Shown piece after piece: positions 57,877-64,000 of a stretch of 64,000 nucleotides of DNA. The notes under the pieces were generated by a model. It did no database searches, was not told where the DNA came from, and saw only the letters and a program-made list of their open reading frames with translations. The number at the start of each line of letters is the position of its first letter. The first letter of the stretch is position 1. The DNA lies in assembly GCF_000226095.1 (NCBI RefSeq), contig NC_016472.1, positions 10,850,001-10,914,000 of the forward strand, written 5' to 3'. This DNA is from Thermothelomyces thermophilus ATCC 42464. Its lineage: Eukaryota; Ascomycota; Sordariomycetes; Sordariales; Chaetomiaceae. The position numbers and the translations under genes are program-made.

Positions 57877-60388
57877 TCATTTCCTTAACTGCATAATGGT
57901 GACCTTTGAGCCCCCTTTAACCCTCAGAGTGGTGCCGTTGACAACAGAACCATTCATAATGAACTTGGACTGGGTTACCGGAACCAACAGCGGGTACGGG
58001 ACATTGACCAACCCTGTGGTGCCGGCAGGAGCCTCGACCGACATGTTGAGGAGGGTTCCACAGAACTCCCAGCTTACAGTAAGAGGACCGAGAGGTGTGG
58101 GCACCTCACCCCGGGCGGAGGTAAGACCAAGAGTCTGCGGAGAGACTGCCCACTCGGCCCAGCCGGGCTTGGTGGGTTGCGCACCGAGCACGAAACGGCT
58201 CAGCTCAGCCGTCGGGCCCGCGCTCCATCCGTGGCACAAACTCGTATGGACTCCGAAAGCGGGGCGGCCGGTCTCGTCCAGGGTCTCCCAGAAACAGCCG
58301 GAGTAGTTGGCGTTGTTGGTATCAGTCATCGGCGCCCACAGCGAGTCAAGCAACTCCCGGGCAGCGGTAGAGTTCTGCGATGTGAAGGCGGCGCGGAGAT
58401 GGTATGCAGAGGCGTAAGGGCTGATGTACCGCTGGAATCCGTGCTGTAGGACGCCGGAGGAGAAGGATAGTGGGCCCTTGGGCGTGGAAAGTTCCCTAGA
58501 CAGGGTAGACAAGATGGTTTCGGACGAGTGGGATGGGTCCAAGTTGACGCCGGCAAGAATAGCGATGGCATTGGAGTCTTGGCCGAACCCGTCCCGGATA
58601 CCGTCGGCGTAGACGTACGCGCCTAGCTCGTCACTCCAGAGGTGCTTATCAATGGCTGCCCGTAGAGCAGCGAGACGGTCTTGGTACACAGAGATGTCGA
58701 CACCGACATCGGCCAAGAGCCCGACCGTCTCTTGGAGCGCGTAGGCGTAGAGGACATTGAACTTGGTGACGACTCCAGACTGGGCAGGGTCGTAGTAGTT
58801 CCAGTCTCCGCCGAAGGTGGCGTCGCTGAGATTGAAGAGGCCGTTCGACAGCGTTTGCGAGTGCGACCAGTCAAGCATTCGCACAATTCTAGGTGCCCAC
58901 TCCAAGGCCAGGGCGAGATCACCCGTATGCATGTACGTGTGAGAGACAGCTGTGAGCAAGTTCCACGAGTATCCTATCAGGCCTGTGATGTTGACGTCCA
59001 AGGGAGTCGAAAGCGGCCTTTGCTGTATCTTGACTGTGGGTATAAAAAAGCCGGGCGTGGCCTGCATCGATGCCAAAAGGTTAAGCGCACCTTCGACAAA
59101 CTCCAGTCCATGGGTGGAGACCAGGGCGGCAGAGGCGGCGATGTCTAGGTCGCCAGCGTATGCGATACGATCTCGGCGCGAACCGTCAACGGATACATCG
59201 AGAGGGTTGGTGCCTAAAAGAAAATCTTTCAGGCAGCTCTTGTCGTTCAAGGGGTGCTGGTAGGTGACGGTGCCCACGGGATCGGTCGCGACGAGGTCTC
59301 TGAAGACAGCCTTGTGGCCAAAGGAAGCACCAAGGCCATAGGAGCCATAGAACTTGGAGTACTGGGTAAACTTGAGCACTCGCTCGCCGTTGATGCTTAT
59401 GGCGATGTCGGTCATAGCGACCTCGACGTGAACGGAGTGCCAGCTGCCAAGAGCCATGGTCACATTCGACGGCACCGTGGCCCTGGTGAGCTCCGTATCC
59501 TCGGTAGTCGATCCGACGTAGGCCGCAATTGTCCTCGCTCCAGCATCAACTGATATGTAGATTGCCGAGTTAAGAGTGTCAGACAACACGCTGAACCCAA
59601 AGCCGCCAATCAGCGGTTTGACCTTGAAGTCGAGGTTATAGGCCGTACTAGTGACGGCATCTGGGGCCCCGTTTGCTTGGGGTGCAAGACTGTCGATCAC
59701 GGCACCCTCGCTGGTGATTTCCCAAAACTCGGGGATAGAATCTTTGGGTATTTCGGTCAGCTGAATGGTTCTAGCACCGACTGCCCAGATGTCTGTAATG
59801 GAGCTGTCGGAGCTCTTGAACGACCCGGGCAGTTTGTCGATCGAAGTCGTGCGGGTAGTGGGAATCACGCCGACATTCTGCAACGTCAGCTCGCCGGGTG
59901 AGGATAGATTCAGCTTCTGGTATCGAAAGGCCCCTTGGACATGGCGATTGGTGAACTGCTCCGGGCCAACAATGTTATACCGGTTGACTCGGTACGTGTC
60001 CATGGCCGCCGCTAGAGGGATCGGCCCGTCGCCCTGACACGTGGCAAATCAGCAATTAGCCTCCGGCTCATAGAACACAGATGACGAGGCGGAAGTAAAG
60101 GGCACGGCATACCATATACAAATCCAAGCCGGCTTTGCTTTCAGAGTACGTGATCTCGAAAACGGTCGTGTCGCCTGTAGCGCCTACGACCTCAAAGGAC
60201 GGGATGCCCTCTACATTAGCCCCATAATCGAGGACGAGGGTGGCGCTCTCTGTCGTGGTTGACGATAGGACGATCGGTCCATCTTGCACCGTGATCAACG
60301 GAACGCCCGCTTGCGGCAGATGTAGGTGTGTTCGAGTAACAGCGGCGCCTGCGATGGCGGACAGGCCCAGGGAGATTAGGCCGATCAT
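57877..60388 (-). CDS. Secreted GH78-type alpha-L-rhamnosidase
   Basis: Extracellular glycoside hydrolase expected to cut terminal alpha-L-rhamnose from plant glycosides such as flavonoid rutinosides or pectin side chains. Exons 60388-60113 and 60033-57877 (GTATGC..CAG, 79 nt) give 810 aa. A signal peptide is clear (MIGLISLGLSAIAGAA). The N-terminal two fifths are beta-sandwich-like. The catalytic six-hairpin region starts near residue 370 with DGSRRDRIAYAGD (about 373-386), matching the GH78 acid motif but with Tyr where Trp is usual. GGDWNYYDP and GCFWETLDETGRPAFG...SLCHGWSAGPT follow, then a C-terminal beta domain. Many N-glycosylation sequons are present. It is convergent with the Zn2Cys6 factor (151 bp apart). 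Confidence 0.92.
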
Positions 60389-61780
60389 GGAGTGTCCGAC
60401 GTTGACGCCGTAAACGAAGCAAAGATGAGATCAGAGAGGTAATTAGTTGTTACAGGAATGGCGAAGCTGAGAGCGAAGGACTCGGCGGTACATACATACA
60501 CTGTGAGGTTAGGTTCGAGCTTGTTAATATAATAACATGTCTGAATTACGGGTCCCTTGGCATTCCCAAAATCAAGAGCACACCAGACGGAGATTTGAAC
60601 TCTTCTGGGCTGATCCGTGATCCAGGTCGTTACCAAGCAGACTTCATGTCGCGAGTAAGCGATGGGCCAAGAATTCAGTCGCCACAGGATCCGAGCTATA
60701 CGAGAGAGCGGAAGAACAGAGCGAGAATCGAGAATGCCTCGCAAGACGCGCGGAGTGTACCGAGCGAGCAGACAAGGGATGATAAAACCCTACAGCGAGT
60801 AAGTCACCGTTCTCATGGTTTGCATTACATCAACGGCGACTGCCGTACTATTGCAATTTGAGCGGCGGAGCACGTGGCGGAGCCCCCCCATCTTCTGCTG
60901 GCTGAGCCTAGCTCAAATGGACCGGGAATTGTTAACTTGGGTTTCGCTTAGCCCTCGTTTAGTCGTATTTTTCCCGATCTTCATTCTTCTGGACCGCATT
61001 GATCTCGCTGTCTCACATGACACCACACCCGTGTATTTCACGACAGTCAAGATCCATGCTGGTCTGAATCGGTCTTGACTCGCAACCTGTCAGTCCCGGC
61101 ACTTAAAGTCTACTCATTCTTGGCTTTTTCTAGATTCTTGTCAGGTTGAACATTACCCATGCTCATCCTTCCACTCCCGTTCTCCCAAATTCATGGCACC
61201 CGACGCGGCGGCTGCAAGGGTTAATCTTAACGTAGGCCACATGCGTAGCAGCCAAGTGGCTCTTGAAGAATCCCCCAAGATTCGCCCATGTGCATTGTGC
61301 GCAGGCTCTCGGAATACCTGTGCACATCATGTTTACCATGCCGTGGAAGGCAACCCGAGCCTTTCCCCATTCGTTAGTCAAACTGAACGCGACGGACATC
61401 GAACCTAGCACCGCAAACTGGCTTACCTATGGCCTGGTCGAGCTCATGCCCTGGCAAGGGTGAGTTAATGAGACCTTCCTTTGGCCCGCCCGTTAAAATA
61501 ATAGATACACGATGGTTGCAACAGAACTGACACCTCAAGCACAACGTAATACAGCCCTGGCGATGTAATCAACAATTAGAGGAAGCAGCAGCCCGAGTTA
61601 GACAAGCTGTCTAACTCTTTAGGGCTCAGCGTCATATTGTCGAACTTGCCATTGGTTACCCATAACGGCACCGAAAATTGCCATACAAGGGTGTGGCAGC
61701 GTATGATCTAGCCGTTGGTCTGCGCTTAGGCAACAATCTTGTCAGCGTTAGTATAGCTACAATGGGTGCCAGAAAAAAAT
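60389..61780. other. Rhamnosidase promoter and transition to repeat DNA
   Basis: 1.4 kb. The first part is the promoter of the rhamnosidase. No gene was recognised in the rest. Composition turns AT-rich towards 61.7 kb, where LINE sequence begins. Confidence 0.45.
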
Positions 61781-61784
61781 GCTA

Positions 61785-63521
61785 AAAATTAAAAATACAC
61801 ATTTCCTAATATCTTACCTACTATATATTAACCACACTCTACTTCGATAGCCAGGAAACGGAGGATATAGCAGTAAGGGCTAGGGTCCCATAGGGGTCAC
61901 CCCTCTCCCCTATACTATTTATCCTCTATATAGCCTCCCTCTACCAGGCCATTTGCCAGGCCAGCCCCGCGGTTAGTTTGATAGGCTTCGCCGACGATAC
62001 TAACCTCCTAGCCTTCGGGAGGGCTAAGGAGGCCTGTAACGGTTAGCTACGGAGGGCCTAGAAGGCTTGCCTTCAGTAGGCAAAGACCTAGGGTATGGCT
62101 TTTGCCCCGGAAAAGTACGAGCTTATCTACTTTAACAGGGGCCGGAAACAGTGGTCGCGACCGCTAGAGCTCCTATGGCCCGGAGGGGGTACTACCACTA
62201 TAGCCCTGTCGAAGTTAGCTAGATTCCTTAGGGTCTGGCTAGATTAGAAGCTATAGTAGGGCCCCTACTACGTAAAGGTAGCTAAGAAGCTAGAAACCTA
62301 GGAGTTTGCCCTAACTAGGCTTACTACGAAGACCTAGGGCCCTAGGCTTCTATAGGCCTATAAGGTCTATACTAAGTATATCTATAGCGCCCTAGCTTAT
62401 AGGGCCTTAAACTTCTATAAGCCTACTAAGCCAGGGGGTAAGCTGGAAGGCCTTGCTAAGGAACTATCGAAGGCCTAATATAGGGCCCTTTATATAGTTA
62501 CTAGGGCCTATAAGGCTACCCTTATCTAGTGCCTTGAAACGGAAGCTTAGGTACTGCCCCTTGACCTCTATCTTAACAAGAGGCTAGCTAACTTTAAAGC
62601 TAAACTTAACTAGCTACTCCTATAGACTAGGGCAGGCCTAGGGGCCTCCTAGGTCCCTATAAGGGCTCTTATCTAGTAGGCCTATAATAGGCTAAACTAG
62701 AGGTTCTAGAAGAGAAGGGCTAGGGCAAGGGGCTAGGAGCTAAGGCCTATAGCCTTTAAGGTAGTAAGGTTAATAGTCTAATAGTAGGTTTAGGAAGGCT
62801 ATAAGAGGGGTTAACCCCCCCTTTAGACCCTATAAAGAAGGCTATAGGCTATAGAACTAGCCGTAGTAGCTAGCTAGAGTAACTACTAGAGGGCTGACCA
62901 AGCTAATAAGAGGATATAGCGTATATTAGATAAGGACCCCCCTGCTTAGTTTTTATAGGGGAAGGCCTATAAAGGTACTAGGGCCTAACGAAGGTCTAGA
63001 GCTCCTTATTAGTATAGGCCTATATAGGGGCTATCGGCCTCTATAACTTCCTATTTAGGGTTTACGTCCTAGGGGTTAGTACCCCTTACTATGCCTATAG
63101 CTAAAGAGGGGAGACTATTAAGCACCTAGTTATTTGGTATCCGAACCTACTAAGAAGCTAAATATAGGAATCCTAGGAAATATAGTTACAAAGGGACCTA
63201 GACCTCGTTTTATAGGGTATAGGGGCCTATAACTATCGCTTGGCAAGGAGGGTTCTATAGTAGCTAATAGACCTAGGGAGGCTCCCGGAATACCGCCTTA
63301 TAAGGAGGCTAGACTAGGAAGGAAGGCCTCTTTAAGGTCATTCTAGCTACTTCTTCTTTTCTTTATAGTATATTAGTATTTTAAATTAGGCGTTAAAGGA
63401 AGGATAGAGGTTTTTATCTAGCCTATTAGGTATAGTTTCCTTTATATATAACTAGAGAGGCTTTAACATGCTTATTAGTATAATAGTATGGGACTAATAA
63501 TAATAATAATAATAATAATAT
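61785..63521 (+). mobile_element. 5'-truncated Tad1-type LINE, RIP-mutated
   Basis: Non-LTR retrotransposon fragment, C-terminal half of ORF2. Reverse transcriptase signatures are readable: VP(Q)GSPLSPILFILY at 61885-61926, with the Gln codon now TAG, and the catalytic GFADDTNLLAFG at 61984-62019. Downstream is the Tad-type segment LETEA..LPLDLYLNKRLANFKAKL. A decayed C-terminal zinc-finger-like block at about 63080-63140 (RGETIKHLVIW) follows, then a (TAA)n tail at 63495-63521. Stops are overwhelmingly TAG in place of Gln or Trp, and TpA is very frequent, the mark of RIP. It is dead. The 5' end is set by loss of similarity and is approximate to about 50 bp. Confidence 0.85.
63495..63521 (+). 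repeat. (TAA)n tail of the LINE
   Basis: About nine TAA units closing the element, typical of Tad-like LINE 3' ends. Confidence 0.85.
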
Positions 63522-63539
63522 ATTAATTATACTTATAAT

Positions 63540-63865
63540 CGCATTTCTTAGTAAAAATAGTAGAAGCTTAATTCCTATATAGTTCTAAACTATACCTCTA
63601 AGATATATCTTAATTAGTACTTAATATACTAGCCCTTTACCTTAATTATTATATCTATATACCTTAGTACTAAATCTATTGGATAGTTAACTATCTTAAT
63701 ATTGGAATCTAGCTATATATTAGTTATAGCCTTATAAAGGTTCTAAGGTACCTATTTAGACTTAGGCAAGTTACTAAGTCTATATATCTCTTTAGAATCC
63801 TATCTTTTTAGTAGGTACTATAGAGTTTTAATTAGGCTTAGATTAAAGGAGTAAGCTAGCTAACT
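63540..63865 (-). mobile_element. Possible decayed Tc1/mariner transposase N-terminal part
   Basis: One minus-strand frame reads, through several RIP-type TAG codons, segments such as DSKEIYRLSNLPKS, NLYKAI and DSNIKIVNYP. These resemble the helix-turn-helix region of Tc1-like transposases. It is very AT-rich, and similarity is weak and short. It could also be unrelated RIP-mutated DNA. Confidence 0.3.
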
Positions 63866-64000
63866 TAAGACTGTCACGGATAAGCATATAGGCGGCCTAG
63901 TAGGCTATAGCTAGGACATAGGACATTCCGACAGCCAATTACTCGACGGACCAATCAGAAGATTATCACCACCAAGACTAAGGTCTTCACTAGTAATAAT
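63866..64000. other. Right edge, sequence of unknown nature
   Basis: Composition returns to normal GC. TGTCACGGATAAGC at about 63872 has a terminal-repeat-like start, but too little sequence is present to say more. Confidence 0.25.

Overview
The window looks like chromosomal DNA from a filamentous ascomycete (Pezizomycotina, most likely Sordariomycetes). The evidence is short 50-100 nt introns with GT..CTRAC..YAG signals, gene families typical of these fungi (ferrichrome-type NRPS, SidA, CYP65-like P450, RTA1, Zn2Cys6 factor, fungal rhodopsin-domain protein), and a LINE at the right end riddled with C-to-T/G-to-A type stops, as produced by repeat-induced point mutation (RIP). All gene models below were assembled by hand from open frames, splice signals and family conservation; no alignment or search was run.

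Left third (1-17.7 kb): an iron-siderophore locus. A giant NRPS on the minus strand (12191 down past base 1; 4007 residues visible, 3' end missing) has the order A-T-C-A-T-C-T-C-A-T-C-T-C..., the ATC-ATC-TC-ATC-TC style expected of ferrichrome/ferricrocin synthetases. Behind it, also on the minus strand, lies a complete L-ornithine N5-monooxygenase (sidA, 16356-14639), which makes the N5-hydroxyornithine the NRPS uses. Upstream of sidA are three exact copies of ATCWGATAA, the motif of the iron-responsive GATA repressor SreA. This is the regulatory signal one would expect for iron repression.

Middle (21-32.8 kb): housekeeping or conserved genes: an unrecognised single-pass membrane protein (21.2-22.15 kb), a WW/FF-domain splicing-type protein (25.96-27.7 kb), and a convergent TAPT1/Emp65-family membrane protein (30.9-27.8 kb) that shares a divergent promoter with a dienelactone hydrolase (31.9-32.8 kb).

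Aromatic-type catabolic or tailoring cluster (31.9-53.2 kb): a broken rhodopsin-domain membrane gene, a resorcylate/dihydroxybenzoate-decarboxylase-like amidohydrolase, an aldehyde dehydrogenase, a salicylate-hydroxylase-like FAD monooxygenase, a cytochrome P450, a sugar-porter-type MFS transporter and, beyond a 2.7 kb AT-richer gap, a second CYP65-like P450. The set suggests uptake and stepwise oxidation/decarboxylation of an aromatic aldehyde or acid. No ring-cleavage dioxygenase was found in the window.

Right (53.8-60.4 kb): an RTA1-like 7-TM protein and a Zn2Cys6 transcription factor transcribed divergently, then a secreted GH78 alpha-L-rhamnosidase-like enzyme convergent with the factor. 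From about 61.7 kb the base composition changes. A 5'-truncated Tad1-type LINE with a (TAA)n tail is followed by an AT-rich stretch that may be a decayed Tc1/mariner element.
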